A stretch of DNA of 35,388 nucleotides from a virus, in the IMG/VR virus record IMGVR_UViG_3300037264_004781, positions 1 through 35,388 of that record, one strand, 5' to 3'. The notes beneath the pieces were generated by a model, which saw only the letters and a program-made list of their open reading frames with translations, was not told where the DNA came from and searched no databases. Made by a program: the position numbers and the translations under genes. Positions 29,129 to 35,388 of the stretch are shown in pieces (the first letter of the stretch is position 1; every line of letters starts with the position of its first letter).

Positions 29129-30250
29129 TTACCCGATGTCGAGCTTCGGGGCAGGCTGGCTACAGCCCACGGCCTTAAAGACCGTATACTTGTTCCTCAC
29201 GTTGGTGGCCGCGTTCTTATCCACGGGCGCTTGAAACGCGCAGTGCGGACATGTGAACTGGCCGCGACGATGCGAGCCCTCGCTACCGCAACGTGAGCAG
29301 GGTAGATTGCCCGGTGGATCAACGTAAGCTACGGCGATCCCCGACGCGGCGGCCCGCGACTCGATCCTGTGTCGGATGTTTTCGTAGAACACCGGGCCGA
29401 CAACAGTCGGCAGTTTTCGCCTTGACGGTGACTGGTGGCGGAAGTCCTCAAGTACGATTACCGCTCTCGGACCGACCCAGTCAACCAGGCACTTAGCCGC
29501 CGTGCTGCAGAACGTCTTCGTTTGAAGGTAGCGCTTCCGACCTAGCCGTTTGAGAAGCCGGCGAACCGAACGTGTTTCGCGGCCCTCTGCCTTTCGGGTC
29601 GAGAGGCGGTCCTCTAGTCTCCTCCTGGTCTTCTCCCCGGACTTCATCATCGCCCGGTGAGCGACACCTGTTACGCGCATTGATCGGCCATTCATGTCAA
29701 TGGCCGCGATAGCATTCACATCGTTTAGGCTCACGCCGACGGGGAGCGCACCTACGCACTCAGGATCGGGTAGCGTGACCGAGAGTGTTGCGTGGAGTTT
29801 GCCACGGCTGATAGCCACGCACAGCGCATCGAACGACTCGGCCTGAGCCATCGCGGACTTGAACTGCTGCGGCACAGTGAACTTAAGTCGTTTACGGCCG
29901 CCGATCGTCCATACCGAAACTGTTCCGTCTTTATTGATGCTTGCGTCGCGCTTAGCCTTCCCGATTAAGAACATCGCCCTAGGCTTATTGAACCGGATCG
30001 GGTCCTTGATCTTGCTATCGTCGCGTTGACTATAGGCGGCCGCAACTGAGCGGATCGCGGTGCACGTCAACTGCGCCTTCAAGAGGCCACGAACTTTTGA
30101 GTAACTCTTGCGATGGAGGGCAATCGCGGACGAGGCATTAACTAATTTGGCAGCGATCTCTGAAACGGCCTGCTGGATGATTCTAAACGACTCGATGGTC
30201 GATCGAAGGTCAGAGTCATCCTCAAGCGTAAGAGTCACCACACGCTGCAT
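29129..30250 (-). CDS. tnpB: TnpB-like (IS200/IS605 OrfB) protein with altered RuvC-I site
   Basis: TnpB is an RNA-guided nuclease encoded by IS200/IS605-type transposons. The N-terminal domain (MQRVVTLTLEDD...) is typical. In the RuvC core, RuvC-II Glu268 (VIVLEDF), the zinc ribbon CSRC...CPHC (Cys318, 321, 334, 337) and RuvC-III Asp344 (APVDKNAATN) are present. The RuvC-I motif, normally GIDxG, reads GVSLND: the catalytic Asp is Ser174. It is therefore probably nuclease-dead, as in TldR-type repressors, unless the nearby Asp177 compensates. No tnpA lies nearby. It is inserted antisense between virion genes. ATG 30250 fits the family N-terminus and the expected transcription start; TTG 30286 would add 12 residues. 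Confidence 0.88.
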   Translation of the reverse strand: MQRVVTLTLEDDSDLRSTIESFRIIQQAVSEIAAKLVNASSAIALHRKSYSKVRGLLKAQLTCTAIRSVAAAYSQRDDSKIKDPIRFNKPRAMFLIGKAKRDASINKDGTVSVWTIGGRKRLKFTVPQQFKSAMAQAESFDALCVAISRGKLHATLSVTLPDPECVGALPVGVSLNDVNAIAAIDMNGRSMRVTGVAHRAMMKSGEKTRRRLEDRLSTRKAEGRETRSVRRLLKRLGRKRYLQTKTFCSTAAKCLVDWVGPRAVIVLEDFRHQSPSRRKLPTVVGPVFYENIRHRIESRAAASGIAVAYVDPPGNLPCSRCGSEGSHRRGQFTCPHCAFQAPVDKNAATNVRNKYTVFKAVGCSQPAPKLDIG

Positions 30251-30256
30251 CTCTGG

Positions 30257-30286
30257 ATCATACGCACTAGAGACGACTGCGGTCAA
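30257..30286 (-). promoter_or_regulatory. Promoter of the TnpB-like gene, probably leaderless
   Basis: On the minus strand TTGACC (30281-30286) and TATGAT (30257-30262) are 18 bases apart, close to sigma70 consensus. Initiation about seven bases downstream would fall at or beside ATG 30250, so the message may lack a leader. Confidence 0.55.
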
Positions 30287-30395
30287 CGGTTAGTGCGCAT
30301 CCCTTTGAGTCTGCTGGACTAATCGCAGTCTTACTATCGACTGATACGTATGATGCAAGTTAGTATGTGAGTAGCGATGGAGTCACCACCGAAGC

Positions 30396-31259
30396 ATGGC
30401 GCTTGATTTTGGCTATAGAACTGGAAGCGTCGATCTCCTTGACTGGGACGACGCGATGATCCGTGGCTTCGGCGCACTCGAAGACGCGAGCAAGAACCAA
30501 TTCTATCTGCCTCTCAACGGGATCTTCATCAAGGTCGAAGGCCGCGAGCAGCCGGTCGACCGCGCGTTGGTTGTCTACAAGCGTCCGGAGCCTACGCAGA
30601 TCACGGCCGTCCTGCCAATGATCGCTGTCATCCGGGATTCGATCGTCCCTGCTGAAATCCGCCTCCTTTCTCCGGTCCAACAGTATCGCCTCCCCGCAGA
30701 GGGCGCGCATGCTGTCTCAGCTAATGGTGAGATCGGCTTCACGAATTACGAGACCAAGGACAAGGAGCAGCCTTACGATCTGTTTTATACGTTCGAGTGC
30801 TGGTCTCGCTACAGGACTGTTGCCCAGATGCTTCTTGCGATGGTTATGCGCGCCTTCCCGCACAGAGGCGCCGTGACGCTTACCGATAGCATCGGGAACC
30901 CGCGCACTTACGCGCTGTTTCAGCAGGGTGTCAACGATCTGACCGACGTAAGCTCCATGGTCGACCGGATCCCCGGCTACGCCCTCTCGATCAAGGCTGA
31001 GGCCGAACTTACCCTCGACAGGACGCCGTTTTCGGCTCCGGCCTTCACCGGCTCAAGGACCAAGACACCGCTGCCTGGCGTTTCTAGCGGCCCTGGTGGC
31101 TACCAACTTGTTCCAGGCCCTGGCGGGTATGGGCTAGTCCCCGCTGATGCCAACGGTATTCCTCTGGCCGGTGGCGGGGTCGCTGATCCCAACCCGGGAC
31201 CTGGCGGGCTTTATGGTACTGGCCAGCCCATTATTCGCGAAGGCGTATACGGGAGCTAA
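30396..31259 (+). CDS. Probable virion structural protein with Gly/Pro-rich tail (287 aa)
   Basis: The first roughly 215 residues form a mixed alpha/beta domain (from FGYRTGSVDLLDWDD through SSMVDRIPGYALSIKAEAELTLD) without a motif I can name. The last 70 are Gly/Pro rich with GPGGYQLVP and GPGGYGLVP repeats, a flexible segment common in virion proteins. The gene sits between the connector-like gene and the sheath, so a neck, tail terminator or tail-completion role is likely by position. The upstream 100-base gap separates it from the divergent TnpB-like gene. No strong SD precedes the ATG. Confidence 0.65.
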   Translation: MALDFGYRTGSVDLLDWDDAMIRGFGALEDASKNQFYLPLNGIFIKVEGREQPVDRALVVYKRPEPTQITAVLPMIAVIRDSIVPAEIRLLSPVQQYRLPAEGAHAVSANGEIGFTNYETKDKEQPYDLFYTFECWSRYRTVAQMLLAMVMRAFPHRGAVTLTDSIGNPRTYALFQQGVNDLTDVSSMVDRIPGYALSIKAEAELTLDRTPFSAPAFTGSRTKTPLPGVSSGPGGYQLVPGPGGYGLVPADANGIPLAGGGVADPNPGPGGLYGTGQPIIREGVYGS

Positions 31260-31262
31260 TCC

Positions 31263-31457
31263 ATGAATGTACGTAGCAAGACATTTCAGGTAGTCGCTAA
31301 GAGCGCAGTGATGGTCGAGACTCCGGATGGAAATGCGGTTAGCTATCCGGCCGGTCACACCTTCGTTGGCAATCCGCTCAATCCACACATCGTTCGCCTC
31401 CTCCGGATCAACGCGATCCGTGAAATGTCGGCGCGCGAAATTCCGAACTTCAGCTGA
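31263..31457 (+). CDS. Small hypothetical protein upstream of the sheath (64 aa)
   Basis: The ATG follows the previous stop by three bases and has GGAG upstream. The protein has beta-strand-like halves (FQVVAKSAVMVET, AVSYPAGHTFVG) and a basic C-terminal helix. It is tightly packed before the sheath gene and is probably cotranscribed with virion genes. No family recognised. Confidence 0.7.
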   Translation: MNVRSKTFQVVAKSAVMVETPDGNAVSYPAGHTFVGNPLNPHIVRLLRINAIREMSAREIPNFS

Positions 31458-31478
31458 TAAGCTGCGAGGAGGCGACCT

Positions 31479-34400
31479 GTGCCCATAACTGAGTTCAAGT
31501 CAGCAGGCGTTTACGGCGTCGAGAAAGCTCCCGCGCGTGCGCCGGACCAGTTCTCGCCGGCTAAGGCCGGGTTTGTTGGATGGACCCAGAAGGGTCCGTC
31601 GAACTACCCCATTCAGGTTCGGTCGATCGAGGACTTCACGCGAGTCTTCGGTCCGACGAACAGCCGTGGCGTCATCCCGCAGCAGATTCGTGGGTTCTTC
31701 GGAACCGGCGGAGAGCGCGCGTGGGTGTCCCGTGTCGCGCCGTCCGACGCGGTCGCGGCCCAGGTGTCCATCGATGCTGTTCCCGGCCCGTCCAAGTGGA
31801 CGTTCATTTCCAACGGTGAAGGTCTGTGGGGTAACGACCTCGCGATCCGCATCCGTGGCAACCGGAACTTCCTCAACTCGACCACTAACTCGTGGGATAA
31901 GTACGACCTCCTCATTCTCGCGCCGGCCGACTTCAATCCGGCCTTCCTGGACGCGGTCGAGACCTACGAGCAGGTCCAGTTCGACGACCCGTCGCAGGCG
32001 GACTATCTCATCAACGTAATCGCTGATCCGCGCAAGCCTAGCCTTCTGGTCAGGACGACCGTCGGCGTTGGTGGCGTGCCGTCAGCCATGCTTCCGACGA
32101 CTGTGACGAATGAGTCTATCGGAACCGGTGGCGGAGCGCCTCTTGCATCACGGTTCGTAGCGACGCTCGCCAACGTGCCTGTGCTTGAGAACACGCTCAC
32201 GATCAAGGCGGTGTCTGGAACGACGAAGTTCCTGCCGACCGCGCCGCTTACTGGCGCGATCAACAGCGTGAACACAGCCTTCACGCTCGCGCTCACCAAT
32301 ATCTCAGTGGTTGAGGGTTCGGCCAGACTCTTCTATCAGAAGCTGCTGGTCACGAACGAGGTTCTGCCGGCCAGCTCCGGTCTGATCAACGGTGCCAATA
32401 GGGACTTCCTCTTCAGCGCCGGTGTGGTCAACAATCCGCTCCACCGCGACATCGTGTCGTTCAAGCTGAAGTACGCCTTCACGGCCGTCTCAACCCCCGC
32501 GCTTGCGGTGATCGGCGCCCTACCAGTCACTTACGCGCTCTCGACGACGCCGCTCACAGGCCCTGTCCATCCTGGCACCGTGACGATCTCTGTGAACATC
32601 AACGGCGTTGGGCTCGCGACGATCACCGACGACGGTGCCGGTGTCCTGTCTGGAACGCAAGGCGCGCTCCCTCTCGGTGGCACGATCAACTACGTCACCG
32701 GTGCGATGACTGGCACGACAGCGGCGCTCGTGGCGCTCTCTAACGTGGCCGCGAACTACTACCAGTCGAACATCATCACCAAGAGCGCCGTTCAGACTCT
32801 GGAGCTGAGCGCTGTTGTTGGTGCTATCGTTGCCGGTACGACTACTTTCACGCAAGGCCTCGTTACTGGTCTGGTTCTGTCCTTCGCGTCGGGCGTAGCT
32901 CGTGTGAAGATTACGGCCGGCGCGGCATTCGTTGGTGGCGCGCTCACGACCAGCACGCCCGGCACCGCGTTCGTCGATCTCGCCTATTTCAACGATCTTG
33001 AGATCGGCATCCCTCTCACCGGCTCGGTTGACCCTCTCGGCGTCAACACGGTCGACCTCGTCAACAGCCAGACTGCTAACGTACCTACTTCCGGGCCTAT
33101 CGATGTTAAGACGCTCTTGGCACCTGCAGCTGGAACCTTCTTCTACATCGACTACGTCGTGCTCGGGAATGTCTACTCGAACACAACGGGCGGTTTGCTT
33201 GGAGACGCGTCCACGGCGTCGACGATCAACACCGATACTGGACTCGTAACGCTTGTGGCGACCGCTGCTCCGCTCACCGGCTCGACGATCGATGTCTACT
33301 ACCAGACCGGCCAATACGCTTATGACAACGGACTTGGCGCGATCGTTGGCGACGTAAATGCGGCCGGCGTCAACACGATCGACTACAACGTGGGTTCGCT
33401 TGACTTTACGTGGGTGGTCGCGCCTCCGGCGGCCACTCCGATCACAGCGTCCTATGTGAAGCTCGCTCAGGCCATTCAGTTCCAGCTGGCCGGTGGCCTG
33501 GACGGATCTGTTATCACCAGGAACGACATCTCGAATCCGACCATTGAGGCGAACCTGAAGGGCATCTACGCCCTCGATTTGGTGGAGGAGCCTCTCAACG
33601 TCGTCGTCCCGGACTTTGAGGGTAGCTCGTTCGTCCAGGCTGATGTCGTAGATTTTTGTGATGCACGGCAGGACAGGTTCGCGGTCTTTTCAATGGCCAA
33701 TGGTACGACGGTCGGTGAGGCGATTCAGTACGTGTTGGTCACGCAGGCCTTCGACTCGAAGAACTGCGCGATCTACTACCCGAACGTCTACTTCGTCAAT
33801 GACGCGACGAACATCGTCGAGCTGCTTCCGGCGTCGGGTTTCGTGGCCGGTGTCTACGCCAAGACGGCTCGAAACAAGAATATCGGCAAGTCGCCGGCCG
33901 GTATCGTGGACGGTGCTCTCGACGCGGATGGAGTTGTCGGTCCGGAGATCAAGCTCAGCCGCGCGGACCAGGACAACCTCTACCAGGCCCGTATCAACCC
34001 GCTTCCGACGTCGGCCGCGACCGGCTACATCGTCAACGGCGCCAGGTCGCTGGCGAAGGAAGTCCGGTGGCGCTACCTGAACGCGCGCCTCCTCAACAAC
34101 TTCCTGATGTACACGACGAAGCAGCAGCTCCAGTGGACGGTCTTCGAGAACAACGGACCGGCTCTGTGGCAGAAGATCGAAGCGGCGCTCAAGGGCTACT
34201 ACAGCTCGCTGTTCCGCCTCGGCTACTTCGGCGGGTCGACGCAGGAGACGTCCTACTTCATCAAGTGCAACGCGAACAACAACAGCCAGGCGTCGATCGA
34301 CCAGGGCAAGGTCATTATCGACATCGGTTTCACTCCGGGCAAACCCGCAGAGTTCGTTATATTCACCTTGACGCAACCAGCTGGAACAGCAACAGCTTAG
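31479..34400 (+). CDS. Contractile tail sheath protein, unusually long (973 aa)
   Basis: The ends match T4 gp18-type sheaths. The N-terminus has FKSAGVYGVEKAP, KAGFVGWTQKGPSNYPIQV and FTRVFGP. The C-terminus has EVRWRYLNARLLNNF, ENNGPALWQKI, an SYFIKCNANNN segment and IDIGFTPGKPAEFVIF. The sheath contracts to drive the tail tube through the cell envelope. Most sheaths are 450-700 residues; the excess is a Thr/Ala/Gly/Val-rich central region (about residues 230-670) with recurring LTG...INYVTG and TITDDGAG patterns, probably added surface domains facing outward. GTG 31479 has GAGGAGG upstream. No intein signature is present despite the heavy intein load elsewhere. Confidence 0.95.
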   Translation: MPITEFKSAGVYGVEKAPARAPDQFSPAKAGFVGWTQKGPSNYPIQVRSIEDFTRVFGPTNSRGVIPQQIRGFFGTGGERAWVSRVAPSDAVAAQVSIDAVPGPSKWTFISNGEGLWGNDLAIRIRGNRNFLNSTTNSWDKYDLLILAPADFNPAFLDAVETYEQVQFDDPSQADYLINVIADPRKPSLLVRTTVGVGGVPSAMLPTTVTNESIGTGGGAPLASRFVATLANVPVLENTLTIKAVSGTTKFLPTAPLTGAINSVNTAFTLALTNISVVEGSARLFYQKLLVTNEVLPASSGLINGANRDFLFSAGVVNNPLHRDIVSFKLKYAFTAVSTPALAVIGALPVTYALSTTPLTGPVHPGTVTISVNINGVGLATITDDGAGVLSGTQGALPLGGTINYVTGAMTGTTAALVALSNVAANYYQSNIITKSAVQTLELSAVVGAIVAGTTTFTQGLVTGLVLSFASGVARVKITAGAAFVGGALTTSTPGTAFVDLAYFNDLEIGIPLTGSVDPLGVNTVDLVNSQTANVPTSGPIDVKTLLAPAAGTFFYIDYVVLGNVYSNTTGGLLGDASTASTINTDTGLVTLVATAAPLTGSTIDVYYQTGQYAYDNGLGAIVGDVNAAGVNTIDYNVGSLDFTWVVAPPAATPITASYVKLAQAIQFQLAGGLDGSVITRNDISNPTIEANLKGIYALDLVEEPLNVVVPDFEGSSFVQADVVDFCDARQDRFAVFSMANGTTVGEAIQYVLVTQAFDSKNCAIYYPNVYFVNDATNIVELLPASGFVAGVYAKTARNKNIGKSPAGIVDGALDADGVVGPEIKLSRADQDNLYQARINPLPTSAATGYIVNGARSLAKEVRWRYLNARLLNNFLMYTTKQQLQWTVFENNGPALWQKIEAALKGYYSSLFRLGYFGGSTQETSYFIKCNANNNSQASIDQGKVIIDIGFTPGKPAEFVIFTLTQPAGTATA

Positions 34401-34418
34401 GGCGAATAAGTAGGGTCC

Positions 34419-34448
34419 AAGTTAGGTCTCAAACAGAGACTTTAACTT
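34419..34448 (+). terminator. Stem-loop after the sheath gene
   Basis: AAGTTAGGTCTC (34419-34430) pairs with GAGAC-TT-TAACTT (34436-34448) around AAACA, with a small bulge. It lies 18 bases after the sheath stop and could terminate or protect the late transcript. Its end overlaps the -35 of the next promoter; there is no long T tract. Confidence 0.5.
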
Positions 34449-34486
34449 GCAGTCAGCCTCCCAGTAGGGTATAACCTACTGGGAGG
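34447..34486 (+). promoter_or_regulatory. Promoter overlapping a perfect 12-bp inverted repeat
   Basis: TTGCAG (34447-34452), 17 bases, then TATAAC (34470-34475) gives a good sigma70-like promoter. CCTCCCAGTAGG (34457-34468) pairs perfectly with 34475-34486 around loop GTATAA. The right arm contains the GGGAGG ribosome binding site of the next gene. Read-through RNA would hide the site, whereas RNA started here would not carry the left arm. Confidence 0.65.
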
Positions 34487-34494
34487 TTCTGTTT

Positions 34495-35388
34495 ATGGGC
34501 AAGATGACTGATGAACAGCGGCAGACCGCATTCGCGGCTTATGCTGCTGGAGAGACTGTCGCGGCGCTCGCAAGACAATACGGTGTAACTGAACAGTCTT
34601 TATGGAAGTCGCTTAAGCGTCGCGGTCTTCTTGTCCAGCGATTGGTGATGAGTCCTCCGCTCACTGAAGCAGAGATCGATAGGGCGGTCAGTCTATACAA
34701 CTCTGGTCAATCTGTTCCGGACGTAGCGACTGTAATGGATCGCAGTGCTGCGACCATATGGAGAGCCTTTAACACTCGTGGAGTCCTACTTACCAAGGCC
34801 AAGAGCAAGCTCCGCCGTATCAGTGATGCCACAAGGGATCAAATCGTAACTTTCTATCAAGACGGCAAGACGCTTGATGAGATTGAGAAGACGCTCGCTG
34901 ACCAGGGCGTAACAAGAACGGTTGCCAAGCTCGAACTCAAGCGTCGTGGCATATCGCGTCGGCGGGCCGGAGCGCGTGGGATCTTCTTCAATCGACCAGA
35001 AAAGCAACAGGAGATCATCAAGCAATATGCTGACGGAGTGTCAGCGTCCCAGCTTGCTGAACTTAATGGTTGCTCGATAGATCCGATCTTCAAGATTCTC
35101 CGCGATGCGGACGTCGAGATTCGCGACTTCGACGCGGCCACAGGACTTGAATGGACAGACGGATCCGGTCGCACCAGGACCATGCGTTCCATGTGGGAGA
35201 TCAAGGCCGCGAAATATTTAGATGCCGATGGCCGCGAATGGGACTACGAGAAAGAGCACTACGACATCGGCGACGGCCACGTCTACACGCCGGACTTCTG
35301 GATCTACGCTGATGACGGCACGCTTGAGAAGCTCGTCGATGTGAAGGGTCAGTTGCGGTCTGAATCGGCGGCCGCGATCGAGAAGTTC
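34495..35388 (+). CDS. HTH-repeat protein with PD-(D/E)XK nuclease domain, 3' end missing
   Basis: The frame is open for 298 codons to the right edge. Residues 1-205 contain about four helix-turn-helix units resembling resolvase or homeodomain-like repeats (for example TVAALARQYGVTEQSLWKSL and SVPDVATVMDRSAATIWRAF). Residues 228-285 carry a nuclease signature: RSMWEIKAAKYL (Glu235), YEKEHYDI, YTPDFWI (Asp267), then LVDVKG (Asp282, Lys284), a PD-(D/E)XK core as in TnsA-like, Vsr-like and some phage homing enzymes. It sits after the sheath, where T4-type phages usually have the tube gene, suggesting a freestanding homing endonuclease. GGGAGG precedes the ATG and its own promoter overlaps an inverted repeat. 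Confidence 0.82.
   Translation, partial: MGKMTDEQRQTAFAAYAAGETVAALARQYGVTEQSLWKSLKRRGLLVQRLVMSPPLTEAEIDRAVSLYNSGQSVPDVATVMDRSAATIWRAFNTRGVLLTKAKSKLRRISDATRDQIVTFYQDGKTLDEIEKTLADQGVTRTVAKLELKRRGISRRRAGARGIFFNRPEKQQEIIKQYADGVSASQLAELNGCSIDPIFKILRDADVEIRDFDAATGLEWTDGSGRTRTMRSMWEIKAAKYLDADGREWDYEKEHYDIGDGHVYTPDFWIYADDGTLEKLVDVKGQLRSESAAAIEKF

Noticed and set aside
29091-30395. Complete IS200/IS605 insertion sequence
   Set aside because: No tnpA and no identifiable transposon end hairpins beyond the single stem at 29107-29128; only the TnpB-like gene is supported.
32520-33314. Antisense frame (264 codons) within the sheath
   Set aside because: Composition is Arg-rich shadow of a GC-biased gene; the sheath reads through without interruption.
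33690-34376. Antisense frame opposite the sheath C-terminus
   Set aside because: It covers the most conserved sheath region, so the plus strand is coding; no SD on the minus strand.
31479-34400. Intein in the oversized sheath gene
   Set aside because: No Cys1-type start, block B His or terminal His-Asn was found; the extra length is repeat-like.
1-35388. CRISPR array or tRNA genes
   Set aside because: No regularly spaced direct repeats and no cloverleaf with TTCRA-type arms were found by eye.

Overview
This window is a piece of a large tailed-phage genome, most likely a contractile-tailed (myovirus-type) phage of moderately high GC DNA. The evidence is a T4 gp20-like portal, a very long T4 gp18-like tail sheath, a phage family-A DNA polymerase, a CobS/CobT-type AAA+/vWA pair, phage-style overlapping genes, and dense homing elements. 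No rRNA, tRNA, CRISPR array or host housekeeping operon was seen. The host cannot be named from this sequence.

Layout. (1) Bases 1-3850, minus strand: nucleotide and DNA modification genes and unknowns (a truncated deoxynucleoside kinase, a beta-class DNA methyltransferase, a DUF2325-like coiled-coil protein, three unknown proteins). (2) 3941-11142, plus strand: CobS-like ATPase with an intein in its P-loop, unknown coiled-coil protein, peptide deformylase, RNase H, T5orf172 plus HARE-HTH protein, CobT-like vWA protein and a probable ssDNA-binding protein, ending in a strong hairpin. (3) 11251-17067: a 1938-residue DNA polymerase carrying three inteins. (4) 17136-22772: an HTH/HNH-like zinc protein, an HU protein, small unknown proteins, one minus-strand membrane-anchored protein, a zincin plus 2H-phosphoesterase fusion, and a freestanding intein-derived Hint-HNH gene. 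(5) 22822-34400: portal with four inteins, virion proteins and sheath, interrupted by a minus-strand TnpB-like gene whose first RuvC Asp is Ser. (6) 34495 to the edge: an HTH-repeat PD-(D/E)XK nuclease.

How it fits together. Polymerase, SSB, RNase H, kinase remnant and methyltransferase serve phage DNA replication and protection. CobS and CobT probably form a metal- and ATP-dependent chelatase or remodelling machine. Portal, connector-like proteins and sheath build the virion. Mobile elements are layered on top: eight inteins (about 8.1 kb, about 23% of the window) in three genes, one freestanding relative of the portal inteins, two freestanding nuclease-like genes and a TnpB-like gene.

The most unusual items are the polymerase intein 2 with Asn at the +1 position, the freestanding Hint-HNH gene beside the portal, the possibly nuclease-dead TnpB with a hairpin abutting its stop codon, a recurrent GGGTATAA element before genes, and a perfect inverted repeat that overlaps a promoter and a ribosome binding site.
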